Positions 36,664-47,512 of a DNA stretch of 64,000 nt are shown piece after piece. The first letter of the stretch is position 1; each line of letters opens with the position of its first letter. Source of the DNA: Allodiplogaster sudhausi. Taxonomy: Eukaryota > Nematoda > Chromadorea > Rhabditida > Diplogasteridae. Where the stretch lies: assembly GCA_945643635.1 (NCBI GenBank), contig CALZFC010000032.1:1692501-1756500 (forward strand), in the 5' to 3' direction. The notes beneath the pieces were generated by a model that searched no databases, was not told the origin of the DNA, and saw only the letters and a list, made by a program, of their open reading frames with translations. A program made the position numbers and the translations under genes.

Positions 36664-39600
36664 CGATAGAGAACGATAGAGAGAAGAAAGAGAGGGAGAG
36701 AGAGAGAAAGAGGAAGAATAAGGAATAAAAAACCTATTTATATATTTATTTCAATGTCATATACATATGTGGGTGGACTACATTTGCGCGCAGACACTTG
36801 TGCCCAAGGACACTTGCGCACAAGGACACTTGCGCACAAGGACACTTGCGCACAAGGACACTTGCACACATAGACACTTGCTCGCAGGGACACTTGCGCA
36901 CAGACACTTGCGCACACGGACACTTGCGCACAAGGACACTTGCGCACATGGACACTTGCGCACAAGTTTTTGTGACCTTTTGAGGGACCATTTTGGTAAC
37001 TTTTGGGGAAGCTTTTGGTAACTTTTGGGGATGCTTCTTGTAACTTTTGGAGGCACATTTAGTAACTTTTGGGGACACATTTAGCAACCTTTGGGGACTC
37101 TTTTTACAACTTTTAGGGACACTTTTGGAAACTTTTGGGAATACTTTTGGTAAACTTTGGGGACTCTTTTGGTAGCTTCGGGGTATCGTTTAGGGACCCT
37201 TATGGCACCTTTTGAGACCAGGCGTGGACCCAACAGATGACCTTTTTTTAAGACCGTTTGAGGGCCCTTTTGTCTCCTTTTAGTAACTCCTCAGGGATAC
37301 TTTAGGCCAGTTTGAATTTGCGGTCACTTTGCATGCATTTTCCTATTTTCATCCTTGGCACTAAGAGCTACTAGGGCCGGCCGGCCCAACTTTCCAGGAC
37401 CCTGGGCCGGGCCGGGCCCAATATTCTAGGGCCCGGAAATGGATCGGGCCGGGCTGGCCGAGTCCTTAGGCCCGACGGGCTTGGCCGGCCCAAAATTTTT
37501 GGGCCCGTTAGCACCTCTGCCGACGTAGTAAAGTGTCCCTTTTTTAAGGCTAAACATCAGGGACTGACATGAGGCTAAGCAGGTTAACACGAGGTTTAGC
37601 CTCATGTTTACACTGATATCAACATCCCTGCTTCCTTGTTATTGGTTTCTTTGCCATGGATAGATAGATAGAGAGAGAGAGAGAGAGTGATAGAGAGTCG
37701 TATTGACAAATTCTTATTGTTAGATGCAACAACGTTTGTTGATGCAGCTTCATTAAAAGGGCATAACAAAAACAATGTTCAGTCGCAGCAACAGCTGAAC
37801 AAAACGGGCCACTGTTCAGCTAAATACCCAGCATGCCACAAACTTTAGTAAGTTGCAGCGGTTGAATAAACGTTTGGATAATTCAGGCGATCCCCCATGC
37901 GGAACCGACATTAAACGGATTATCCGAACAAAGCATTTCTATTGTCCGTCGGAGCACGGGCAAGAATTGAGAGGCAGGAGGGGGTACTGGCTGTTTTACT
38001 AGCCGCGGATGCGGAATCTTCTTTTTAATGTGCAAGGCTTCAACCTCGCTCTTGTGATATGTAATATAGTTAAAAAAACCGCCTTTCTCTGTAGAAGAAC
38101 ATCATATAGAGAGAGAGAGCGAATTTTCGGTATCTCTCTATGTGTTTCTCTCAATTTTCTCTCAAAATGGACGCAAAACAGCACCGGTTGGCTTGGTGCC
38201 AAAAATGTTTTATTGAGATTTTACCACTTTAATGTATACATATTTTTACAAAAATTAACACGAAGTAAGAGGATAGCGCGATGGACCGTTAAGTAAACTC
38301 TCTCTCGATCTCTCTCAACGATTTATGCTAATTCTCTCAATGAACGCAAAACAACACAATTTGGCTTTTGACCGGCAACATGAGGATAATAAGAGACAGC
38401 GAGAGAGCATGCATTTTGAAGAGACTCTGCTAAACATGAGGCGCAGAAACTTGACTCAATGTGGACCGGGTCAAGATTCTGTGCCTCATGCTAAGCAGAG
38501 TCTCTTCAAAATGCATGCTCTCTCACTTTGTCTCTCCTTCGCCTCATGTTGCTGCCTGATGCTAGCCGGAAAATCATATCAGGCTAACTCTAAGGGAACA
38601 GGCATACACAAGAAGTTGCCGTACTAATTGAAAGCGGACTCTATGGAATGTTCAAGGGATCTAAAAGAATCCCAAAGAGGTCCTTAAAAGGTTACAAACT
38701 GGTCCCCAAACGTTGTCAAAAATATCCTTAGAGTCATCTCTGAATGGTTCAAAAGGCTCCAAAAGCTACCAAAAGTGTCCCCAAAAGTTACCAAAAGCAT
38801 CCCCAAAAGTTACTAAAAGTGTCACCAGAAGTTACCAAAAGCATCCCCAAAAGTTGCCAAAAGTTTCCCAAAAAGTTACCAAAATGGTCCCCCAAAAGGT
38901 CACAAAAACTTGTGTGCAAATGTCCATGTGCGCAAGTGTCCTTGTGCGCAAGTGTCTGTGCGCAAGTGTCCGTGCGCAAGTGTCCCAAATGTTTGTGTGC
39001 GCAAGTGTCTGCGCGCAAATGTAGTCCACCCACATATGTACGTACGTTGTAATTGTGAAATTTAAAAATTGCAAAAATATTTCGTTTCAGCGCCGTGATC
39101 AACACTTTTCTATCACTTGCTGCATGCACGCTGACTACCTTCCTGACATCGCAATTGGTCGACCATAAGGTGGAGAGAGAGAGAGAGAGACAGACAGACA
39201 GAAGGAGTAGAGAGAAAGAGAGAGAGAGACAGAGAGAAAGAGAGAAAGAGAGAAAGTAGGAGAGAGAGAGGGAGAGAGAGGGAGAGAGAGAGGGAGGGAG
39301 AGAGGGAATTTTAAAGTAGGAGAAAAATGATGCACGTAACAGGTGGTTTACATGGGCAAAGTTACCACAAAGGCTCCGAAGAAAAGTGAGAAAAATGATA
39401 TCAGCTTTGTGTGGGCATATAATTAAAAAAAATATATAGAAGGCGGGAACAGCTTAATAATGAGCAGCCGTTAATTTTTTCTTATGAATAATTAATTGTT
39501 TTACGTTCAAATTAATATCAGAAAGAGATAATAAAGCAATAACAAGGGAACAACCTTAATTGAAGCATAAGCAGGGGTGGCCGGGGGCCGAAAATATCCG

Positions 39601-42600
39601 GCCCCGGCCCCGGGGCCTCAACATTTCGAAAGGAATAACGTCTGCCCCGGGCCGTATATTCCGTTTCCGGTTCACAGATAGCGAGTCCGAGCAACCAGCC
39701 GGTGATGCGCGCGCGAACCGGCTTCTAATTACATAATACACAAAAGCTTACTGTTAGAAGTAATAGAAATAAATTAGATGTAATATACAGTAGCGTGCAA
39801 TAAAAGTGCATATTTTGGTTTTTAATGCATATTTTTCTTCAATGTGAAGGAAAGTTCATAAAATGTTCAGCCGCACGATTAATCTCCCTCGAGGACACGG
39901 ACAAATGTCTAAGACATGTCCAAGACATTTTCTGAGGTGGCAGACAAATGTCCCGGACACTATGGAAAAGTCCTATGTTAATACACGGGTCTCCTATATG
40001 ACACTCGTGTGTCTTTGAAATGTCTCAGACACTTTTGGAAAAATATTTTGTCCAGGACATCGAGAATGTCCGGGACAATGTCCAGGACATCTTCAGGGGG
40101 CGAGAGAGTGCGCAATATGAAGAGAGGCGAAACAAACACGCCTTATGTCATTTTGTGTCTCCGAGACAGAAAATATAACTTCGTCTCATTGAACGCGCAA
40201 TCGTACTGTGTATGCGTATTGTAGCTGTTATGTACTTTTGGCACGAGAAGAAGTGTTCCAAAAGTTTTTTTTTTACTTTGTATCTATTGTCGCTTTGTTT
40301 ACGTTAATTCTGTGCTTTGTTTCCAAATAATTTTTGATTATTCATATGATGAGCATCGCCAACTTGACAGGCGAACAGAAGAATTCTTTGTGCTTCCAGA
40401 AGATATGCGTTACGTCTAGCGTACCTACTTTCGGTCCTCCGTCCACTTCTGACTTGGAGAATATCCTCAGTTCCGATGCTTGTGTTATTGTGTTATCAAC
40501 AACATCTCAATATGTTATTGTTGCTGCTTGTAATGAGCTTGTTGAGATTGCAGCTGGGTGGTGACTCGTCTGGCGGGTAAGTTGCTGCCCGAACTGATTA
40601 CCAAGGACTCGAAGGGAGGCGAAGGCGCTACTGCTTGCTGCTGCCACCGCCGCACCCGCCACCGCCCCCGAATTGAAGAAAACGGGGAAGAAGGAAGAGT
40701 TGGAGGAATAAGACGACGACATGAGATTCGTCCTCCTCGACAAAGTCTTTCTCTCTCTGCCTCTTGTTCTAATTGATAAACTTGTTATTCATAACTCTTC
40801 TGTTTTGACATAATGAACTATTGGAATGAGATATCTATGGGAGTTTACTTTTATCAGCGTTGCTGAAAAAGAATTCAAAATACCTGCAAGCATGTTTTCT
40901 AATGCTGGTTAGAAGTATTGAAAAATCAAAAGTTTTAAGTATTGCTAAGATATCCGATGCTGTTTTGTGCACTGTTCTGTGCTCTCCATTGTCAAAACAT
41001 GCAACATGAGCATGTTATATAAAGAAAATAAAGGACAAATATATAAAAACCATACATTTGGAAGCCTCCATTCGCTGTTCACTTGGAAAAAATTTAAAAA
41101 TGTGTTCCTGACATGTCTCCCATGTGTCTCTGATATGTCCTGGACAATAAAATGTCCTGGACATATCAGAGACGCTTGTCCGTGTCCTCGAGGGAGATTA
41201 ATCGTGCGGCAGGATTGCTTCTGTATAGTAACACACTTAAAGTGGTAGAATATTGTTTTATTGATCAACTATTGATCGAGAAAAAAATCAATAACTCAAA
41301 TCACCCGGTTTGCATATTTAGCCGTGCTGGACAAAATGATTTATTTCTTCGATCTTAGGGGTGTTTTTATCGGTATTTTATTTTATTTTCATTGAAGAAC
41401 ATCCCAGAGATTACTTTAAGGTCTAACTCTAATTTAATCTCATGTTGTCATATGCTGGCTGCCCTCAGTTCGAGATTCATTCAATCGGCCTTTGATGCAG
41501 AAGGCTCAGCAGGATTAAATCAATCATTTACTTCAATGCTTATTGTAATAATGATTTAAATATATTCATAGATAATCTTTTAAGCTATTCAGATAGTTAT
41601 TTGAGCAGCGGAAATTAAATGCTAACTATAAGAGCACGTTTTGGACACCGCGGTCGGCTTTCGTCAGCAGCCCAGACGTACTTAAAGTGATGCTATGTAG
41701 GGGTCCGTGTGTCAAACACAATTTTGCCTATCAAAAATTATAGTTAGTAGACTTTTACATATTGGGCAGCCTTATTTTATCCCTGGCTTCATGTGGCTTC
41801 AAGAGACAGGAGAACATTTGATTATACCCCACTTATGGAATAGTGCGGAATTCAACAAGGCAGGAAAATGGAGGCAAAAAAGGTTAAGATCGAATCCAAA
41901 TGGCTTTAATCGATGTAGAAAAGGGCAGACCACCGTGTTGCGGCAAACATTTTTTCAGTCGCCTCGGAATTGAGAGAGAGAGAGCGCGAGAGAGAGAAAG
42001 AGAGAAAGAGGAGTGTGAGAGAGAGAGGAGATAGAGAAAGCGAGAGAGAGGGAGAGAGAGAGGGAGAAATAAGGAGAACGAAGCTAACAGGAAAGGAGAG
42101 ATGAACACAACCAGTTAAAGAAGGCCGGATAACAATATATCGAAAGCGCACTTTAAATTAAATGATAAGGGCGTACCGTATTTTTTCTATAACCATCCCC
42201 CCCCTATTAGTACCCACCTTGATAAGGCCATTGAAAATAGTACCCCTTCCTCTAATAGTGCCCCCCCCCCCACTTCGCAAGGGTATTGGAAATAGTACAC
42301 CGGGAGTACTAATATAGAAAATACGGTATTCGTTAAGATTGATCGCTAGACGCGTATCAACGTGGTGTCAGAGAAAAACCCCATATGTCTCTGGGAAAAA
42401 GGCGCGAATTCAAACGTGAGTTTTCTTGGGCTTCTTCCAGAAGCGCTTCAACATGGTGCACGTCGCGAACTCGACGCTGGCGGGCGGCGTCGCCATCGGC
42501 ACGACGGCCAATGTCATTCTGGACGCGTGGGCGGCCATGGCTGTGGGCTCGGTTGCCGGTGTCATCTCCGTGCTCGGATATCAGTACTTGACGGTTAGAA

Positions 42601-43644
42601 GAGAGAGAGAGAGAGAGAGGGAGGGAGTGAGGGAGAAAGAGGGAGAGAGAGGGAGTGAGGGAGAAAGAGGGAGAGAGAGAGAGAAAGGGGGAGATGGAGC
42701 TAGAGTGTGTGAAAGTGAATAAGAAATAGAAGGATAAAGGATATAGAATGAGATACTCTTCGACTTGAAGAGTATCTCATTCTACAATTCTCTATATCTG
42801 TCTTTTTATCTCTGTGTTCTCTCTGTCTCACTCTCCCTCTTTCTCTATATTTCACCCTCTCTCCAGCCCTTCCTCTCTCGTCGCCTCGCCATCCATGACA
42901 CCTGCGGAGTGCACAATCTTCACGGCATGCCCGGAGTGATCGCAGCCATCGTCTCGGCCATCGCCGCGGTCTGCTACAACAAGGACAGATATGGCAGCAG
43001 GTTAGAGAAGATGGAGGAATACGGTAGAGAAGATGGAGGGATACGGTAGAGAAGATGGAGGGATACGGTAGAGAAGTTGGAGGGATACGGTAGAGAAGAT
43101 GGAGGGATACGGTAGAGAAGATGGAGGGATACGGTAGAGAAGATGGAGGGATACGGTAGAGAAGATGGAGGGATACGGTAGAGAAGGTGGAGGGATACGG
43201 TAGAGAAAATGGAGGGATACGGTAGAGAAGGGGGATTTTGTTAGTCACCTTTCGGTATCCTTTCTCTCTTTTCTCTCTCTCTCTCTCCTTCTCCAGCCTC
43301 GCCTCGATCTACCCTGCCATGGCTGCGCCCTCCAACAACGACGAGGCGTGGCAAGCGGGCGCGCAGCTGCTCGCGCTCGCCGCCGTCCTCGTCGCGTCCG
43401 TCCTGAGTGGCGGCATTACTGGTTCGAAGTTCCCGCCAAAATTTAAATTCAAACTTCCCGCCAAATATTTATTTGAATTTGCTCGAAAACAAAATTCTTC
43501 CAGGATTCATTCTACGCTTGCCCGTGTGGAATCAAGTGCGAACCCGCGAGTATTTCTCGGATGGCGACTACTTCGAGACGCCTGGCGACTATGACTTCAC
43601 TACGAGGGTGGGGAGTTTTCCCTTTCTCTCTCTCTTTATATATT

Positions 43645-43681
<37 letters not shown>

Positions 43682-43837
43682 CCCCCCATCACTCTGTCTA
43701 TCACACTCCATCTCGCTCATCTCGGTCTCTCTGTTAATATCTTTATCTTTGTTTCAAACCTAACTAACAATAAGGAAAAAGCTGTCAAGCGAGAACGAGA
43801 GACGTCTAGGTTGGTCAGCAGTTTATCCAAAGTGTAA
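32834..43837 (+). CDS. Rh-type (Rhesus glycoprotein) ammonium transporter, 12 exons
   Basis: Membrane channel of the Amt/Rh family that conducts NH3/ammonium (and probably CO2). Exons: 32834-32987, 33621-33684, 34231-34359, 35259-35409, 35555-35699, 36276-36348, 39091-39169, 42441-42593, 42867-43000, 43297-43421, 43504-43607, 43775-43837. All phases match with GT-AG introns and give 457 residues, the usual family length. Seen: TM1 at about residues 8-28; [16 protein letters not shown] (about 52-67); [16 protein letters not shown] with the first pore His at about 177; [36 protein letters not shown] with the second pore His at about 335. The twin histidines and the DAGG Asp are intact, so the protein should be functional. 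The start ATG is 11 bases after a TTCCAG acceptor, consistent with trans-splicing or a 5' UTR exon upstream. The last exon (EKAVKRERE...) is a short basic tail and the least certain. Introns 6 and 7 are swollen by mobile elements. Nematode orthologues are called rhr, but I cannot tell which paralogue this is. Confidence 0.95.
32969..33275 (+). repeat. Three tandem copies of the exon 1 end and its splice donor
   Basis: The last bases of Rh exon 1 and its donor (GCCAGCAAGTATTCGAGTAAG, with 1-3 changes) recur at 33123 and 33253 inside intron 1. Each copy is followed by degenerate GACCTTAAGACC-type sequence. Unit lengths are about 154 and 130 bp. Each copy keeps a usable-looking GTAAGG or GTGAGG donor. 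Confidence 0.8.
34021..34230 (+). repeat. CT tract ending at the exon 3 acceptor
   Basis: About 210 bases of CT-rich repeat end exactly in CTCCAG of Rh exon 3 and so serve as an oversized polypyrimidine tract. Confidence 0.8.
36349..36720 (+). repeat. GA tract starting at the exon 6 donor
   Basis: The donor GTGAGAGAG opens a ~370-base GA-rich tract at the 5' end of Rh intron 6. Confidence 0.85.
37373..37516. repeat. GC-rich GGCCGGCCC element, copy 1
   Basis: Repeated GGGCCGGGCC and inverse words, ending GGGCCCGTTAGCACCTCTG. The end matches the termini of the element at 62268-62728. It is far more GC-rich than its surroundings and nested in the foldback element. Confidence 0.7.
38372..38555. 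repeat. ~185-bp palindrome with a 40-bp near-perfect stem
   Basis: 38403-38442 (GAGAGCATGCATTTTGAAGA...) is the inverse of 38482-38521 with a ~40-base loop, and pairing continues outward with mismatches (GGCAACATGAGG against CCTCATGTTGCTG). A related hairpin (ACATGAGGCTAA against TTTAGCCTCATGT) lies at 37568-37608. It could be a nested MITE or a hairpin RNA precursor. Confidence 0.75.
39170..39305 (+). repeat. GA tract starting at the exon 7 donor
   Basis: The donor GTGGAGAGAG begins a 135-base GA tract at the start of Rh intron 7. Confidence 0.85.
39573..39668. repeat. GC-rich GGCCCCGG element fragment, in Rh intron 7
   Basis: A short block with GGGGGCCG, CCGGCCCCGGCCCCGG and related words. 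It resembles the other GC-rich elements but is shorter and more diverged. Confidence 0.5.
39870..41210. mobile_element. 1.34-kb element with ~36-bp terminal inverted repeats, in Rh intron 7
   Basis: The left end GCCGCACGATTAATCTCCCT continues through CGAGGACACGGACAA; the right end at 41172-41210 is its exact inverse. Both sub-terminal regions carry several palindromic TGTCCNGGACA words (e.g. 39950, 40050-40092, 41140-41162), likely binding sites. The interior has a 76-residue open frame at 40334-40564 and a short GC-rich piece, but no transposase I recognise, so it is probably non-autonomous. Confidence 0.85.
41885..42070. repeat. GA-rich tract in Rh intron 7
   Basis: A GA microsatellite at 41973-42070 following unique sequence. 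No exon seen. Confidence 0.7.
42174..42329. mobile_element. Small MITE with TACCGTATTTT ends
   Basis: The left end TACCGTATTTTTTCTATA and the right end TATAGAAAATACGGTA are inverse. The interior has poly-C runs and repeated ATAGTACCCC words. It lies in Rh intron 7, about 110 bases upstream of exon 8. Confidence 0.7.
42594..42866 (+). repeat. Rh intron 8: GA half, perfect hairpin, CT half
   Basis: The 273-base intron begins with a GA-rich tract (42600-42715) and ends with a CT-rich tract (42785-42866). Its centre is a perfect 17-bp-stem hairpin (AGAATGAGATACTCTTC, loop GACTT) at 42745-42783. The whole intron can fold as one long hairpin that brings the splice sites together. Confidence 0.8.
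43001..43232 (+). repeat. 22-bp minisatellite copying the splice donor, in Rh intron 9
   Basis: About eleven units of GGTAGAGAAGATGGAGGGATAC. The first unit is the actual exon 9 donor (CAG/GTTAGAG), so every later unit carries a donor-like ACGGTAGAG. Confidence 0.9.
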
Positions 43838-46344
43838 GAATGAAAACCACTGGAGTGTTAAAACAAACTCGAAAAAATAAATAAATGATTTCTTATAGAT
43901 CATGTCTTCGATCGATCATGTCGAAATCAACGAGAAAACGGCTCTCCAGAGCAAGGCTGAAGCATAATCAATCATAAGAAAATGAATCAATCGATAAACA
44001 CATTATACGCAATCGAGATTTTCATCTTAATTTAGTGATAATAATGTAGATGTTAGTTTGATCAGGCAACATAAACCAATCAGTATTTCCATTCAGCACA
44101 TTTTGAGATTTTCCAACCAAAAAAAAGATGAATTCTTATTGGTAGACCAGTACCTCCCTGAATGGAAAACACATGTACCGATGCCAAGACGCGTATTGAA
44201 CTACTATATAATAATTCGTAAATCGTTGGAAATTCTATATTCATTTTTACTTGTCGATGTAGATGAAAATAAAGATTTTTTTTCACTCTTATTATAACTA
44301 TAAGACTTCTTTAATTGACATTGTAAAAGGAACATGAAAACAAGAAGTAGCAGGGGATAAATGCCAGGTCCGAACCGGACAACCCACGAAATTTTCGAGA
44401 TCCGAGATAATTTCCAGATATTTTCAACATGGCTGAAAATGACGATCGATTTCTCTCTTTCCTAAACTTTCTTCTAAATTCCTTTTTTTCGCAGTATGGA
44501 GATAAATAAATAAATTGTCATGATTTTCCTTACAATCAGACATTAATTTTTATGCTTTAAGAAAATCATAAATTATGTCAATGTATTTTTGAAAGATTTA
44601 TTAACTACGCGTATAATGGTAACTTGATTTACTAAGATTGCCGATTTATTTTCATTTTGCTTACAAACAACCATTAATTTTTTAAATGAGAAAATCGTAA
44701 ATATCTAGATGCTTCAAAAGATTTATCGATGGTTGATTTTTATTAATTTTTTTCCCTTACAATTAGCTTCTTTTCATTGAGCACCACTATTTAGGTTGGA
44801 CAAAAATTACAGGTGGTTCGAGTCAGCAAAGTTATCATGAAAGCTGTGAAGAAAATCGAGAGTGTGATTGATGGTTTTTTTTCGATGATCAAATATTATA
44901 AATATAATTATTTCATAAGATGTATGTAAAAGTATTTATTATTAGAATAAAAAAAATGTATTTATGCAGCGTTGTCAGGCGAGCGTTCAATTATTTTTTT
45001 AGAAAAAAAACATACTATGTAACTATGCCAATTTGCATTTTAAAAAGGACGAGTAAAATGAAAAGAGCGTTAAGAAAATCGTAAATTCCATCTATGAAGT
45101 TTTGAAAGATTCATTGACTTCGCGTATTAATGTGACTGAGTTGTTAAGTATGTCGATTTTTCCTTACAACAGCCCTTAATTTCTTTAGGGACAAAATCAG
45201 CCTCCAGATAATTTAAAAAGACTTATTCATGATTGATTTTTATTTATTTTCTTTCTTTATTCTATTTTTCTTCGAGCATCACTATTTCACGTTGGAAAAA
45301 AATGATGCAAGTATAAGGTGGTTCGCGTAAGCAAAGTTACCATAAAAGCAGCTAAGAAAATTGAGAACGAAAGAAAAAGAGAGGGAGGGAGAAAGAGAGA
45401 GAGAGAGGAAGAAAGAGAGAGAGAGAGAGAGAGCGAGCGAGAGAAAGAGAGAGAGAGTGAGAGAGAGTGAGAGGGAGAGAGAGAGAGTGAGAGAGAGAGA
45501 GAGAGAGCGAAGAACAGACTAGCAGGTGTGAAATGAGACATAGTTTCTTCCTGTCACTATCTCTCGATTGTAGAATGGCCACAAATAAGGGACCAGCGTA
45601 ATTGTCTCGTTGTCAGAGGAGCTATAATAGTGTGTAGAGTAAGGCTAAATATCTGTTGTATTATGTACCTAGGAGAAGAAATCATGAGTCTAAGTAATTT
45701 GTTTTTAAAGTTGAAATTAATTATATATTTTTATTTAGTTCGGAACTTGGCACCTTTGCCTCATTATTAACCTTTACAAGAGTCTTGAACAACTTAATTC
45801 CGGCGGAACAGTTCTTTTTTTTTTGGTTAACGATCAAAAATCTAAAGAGAGCGCCGCCACCTCAGCGATAGGAAAAAAATCTCCGCTATTTTCTCTCTCG
45901 GTTCAGAGCTATCTTGTTATATCGGTCGGATCTGACTGAGTCACAGAAATCAAATGAGCATTTTTATTTTCTGCTTCTTGTTCACTCGACACTACTTTTT
46001 TCTAAGAATAGTGTGTCAACTCACCAAATATTAATACCATGTGATTGTATTTTTATACTTTTTGTTGGAAAGAAGGTGGAGGGGGTACTGAGAAGCAATG
46101 AGATCCGGAAATGAGAGATAAGCATTGCGGGACCGGAAATAGTAACAATCAAAAGTACGGTTTGACTTTATTTGCCATAGATGAGTGCGTCAGTGTATGA
46201 CTAATCTTGGAAGAATGTAAACACTTGTCCAGAGAGTAGTCAAGTTATCTCACTTGCTCTCTCCCTCTCGCTCTAACTCTCTCTCTCTCTTTCTCTCTCT
46301 TTCGTTTGTGTTCTTTCATGGTTCTCTTCACCAGTTTCCTTCAG
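43838..46344. other. Downstream of the Rh gene: AT-rich, diverged repeats, GA tract
   Basis: 44500-44860 and 45060-45360 are two diverged copies of one sequence (GATTTTTCCTTACAA..., ending in GGTGGTTCG..GCAAAGTTA). Related pieces lie in Rh introns at 34610-34990, 35900-36080 and 39325-39500. A GA tract covers 45362-45510. No exon supported. Confidence 0.5.
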
Positions 46345-46973
46345 ATGGAAAATTTCGTGTCACAAAAGGTTCACGATGCGTAAGTTGCCTTATTCTACCA
46401 GAGCATGAAGTTGCGTGTGATAAGTTTTTTTTTTAAAGGGAAAGGAAGAAAATTACGACTATGAATATAGAGTTATATAACATTTCGTTGCTTGCATCTT
46501 TATTCTAAAATGTCATAAATATGAAATCATGCAAAATTCATATTGGGTTTAGCGAGTACATGATATCGGGCATTTCAATTCGCAAAAAAAATGAGCAGGT
46601 GCGAACCGCAGTGCCCCCTGGCAGGTTTATAGTATATGAGCATGGAGTTGTATTCGCTATCATCCCTGAACTGTTGCTGCAATTATAACAACAGTAATAA
46701 TATTTGTAATAAGAAATATGTTACATATGTACATAAGTATGGATGTATGGATATATATTTATTTTTTGATTTATATGGAAAAACAAATTAGATGAAGGAA
46801 GAGGTAATGGTTAGTGAGAGTAAAATCGCATATGGACATTTCCTCTTTAGCAGAGTACATCTCGCAAAAATCCAGAATTTTTTCAAAATCTATCCCAGAG
46901 CAGGCCACCACGTGATTTCGATTGATTTCAATGACATCTGTCAGTTGTGTCCAATTTTGACCATCCAATGGCC

Positions 46974-47005
<32 letters not shown>

Positions 47006-47512
47006 GGAGAGAGAGGGAGAGAGAGAATTAGAGGTGGATTTTTAAGAGTTTTTTTTTTTCATCTCGCATCAATGTGCTAGGCTCGCTAGGAAGACAACAG
47101 CGGTGGTGTACGACAAAACCGCAGCGGTCAGTCAAAAGGTCTGCACTTTTGAACCGCTGCGCATTTCAGGTACCCACAACACTACTTCTATGAGAGGTCT
47201 TATTCGTATTATTACAGTGGATATATCTTTCTCTATTAAATTACGAACACTTATTCATGATAAAGCATGACAAAATCAAAATTCTAATGATAATCGAAAG
47301 AAAAATCATTGAAACTTCTACAAGGAAACCAATTTCTTTATTCGTGGCTGGTTTAATGCCTTATCACTAATCAACTTTTTCGCAAATTGGTTTTATCTAA
47401 TTTGCTGAAATTCATCTCTTTTTATTCTTAAAAAATGGCCACTGAGAATCATGTGGTTCACCATGCACAAGCGCGCTTATAGTTGCAGTTCATGCAGCTG
47501 CAGGCGTTGTGA
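46345..47512 (+). CDS. Possible very small gene, ~40 residues, two or three exons
   Basis: Exon 1 (46345-46379) begins with an ATG placed directly after CCTTCAG, the pattern of a trans-spliced start, and ends at GTAAGTT in phase 2 (MENFVSQKVHDA). Exon 2 (47081-47138) after GTGCTAG restores frame: LARKTTAVVYDKTAAVSQK, then a GTCTGC donor. A phase-matched last exon at 47483-47512 would add LQFMQLQAL and stop; alternatively the frame simply continues past 47138. The predicted peptide is helical, with repeated SQK/Ala/Val. Function unknown. Confidence 0.35.

Larger units (their letters stand above)
36764..39038. mobile_element. Foldback-type element with long repetitive inverted arms, in Rh intron 6
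   Basis: The left end reads CATATGTGGGTGGACTACAT and the right end is its inverse. Inside each end are tandem units of GGACACTTGCGCACAA (about 11 on the left, fewer on the right) followed by TTTTGGGGA-type units. The right arm (about 38640-39038) is the inverted equivalent of the left (36764-37200). Long TIRs made of short tandem repeats are typical of foldback elements. The central 1.4 kb has no transposase frame, but holds a GC-rich GGGCCGGGCC block and a nested palindrome. It sits 52 bases upstream of Rh exon 7. Confidence 0.8.

Noticed and set aside
36767..37087. Repetitive Cys/Val/Arg/Ala frames on both strands
   Set aside because: They are translations of the GGACACTTGCGCACAA units of the foldback element.
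36798..39050. CRISPR-like direct repeats
   Set aside because: The units are contiguous tandem repeats without unique spacers, in a eukaryotic intron.
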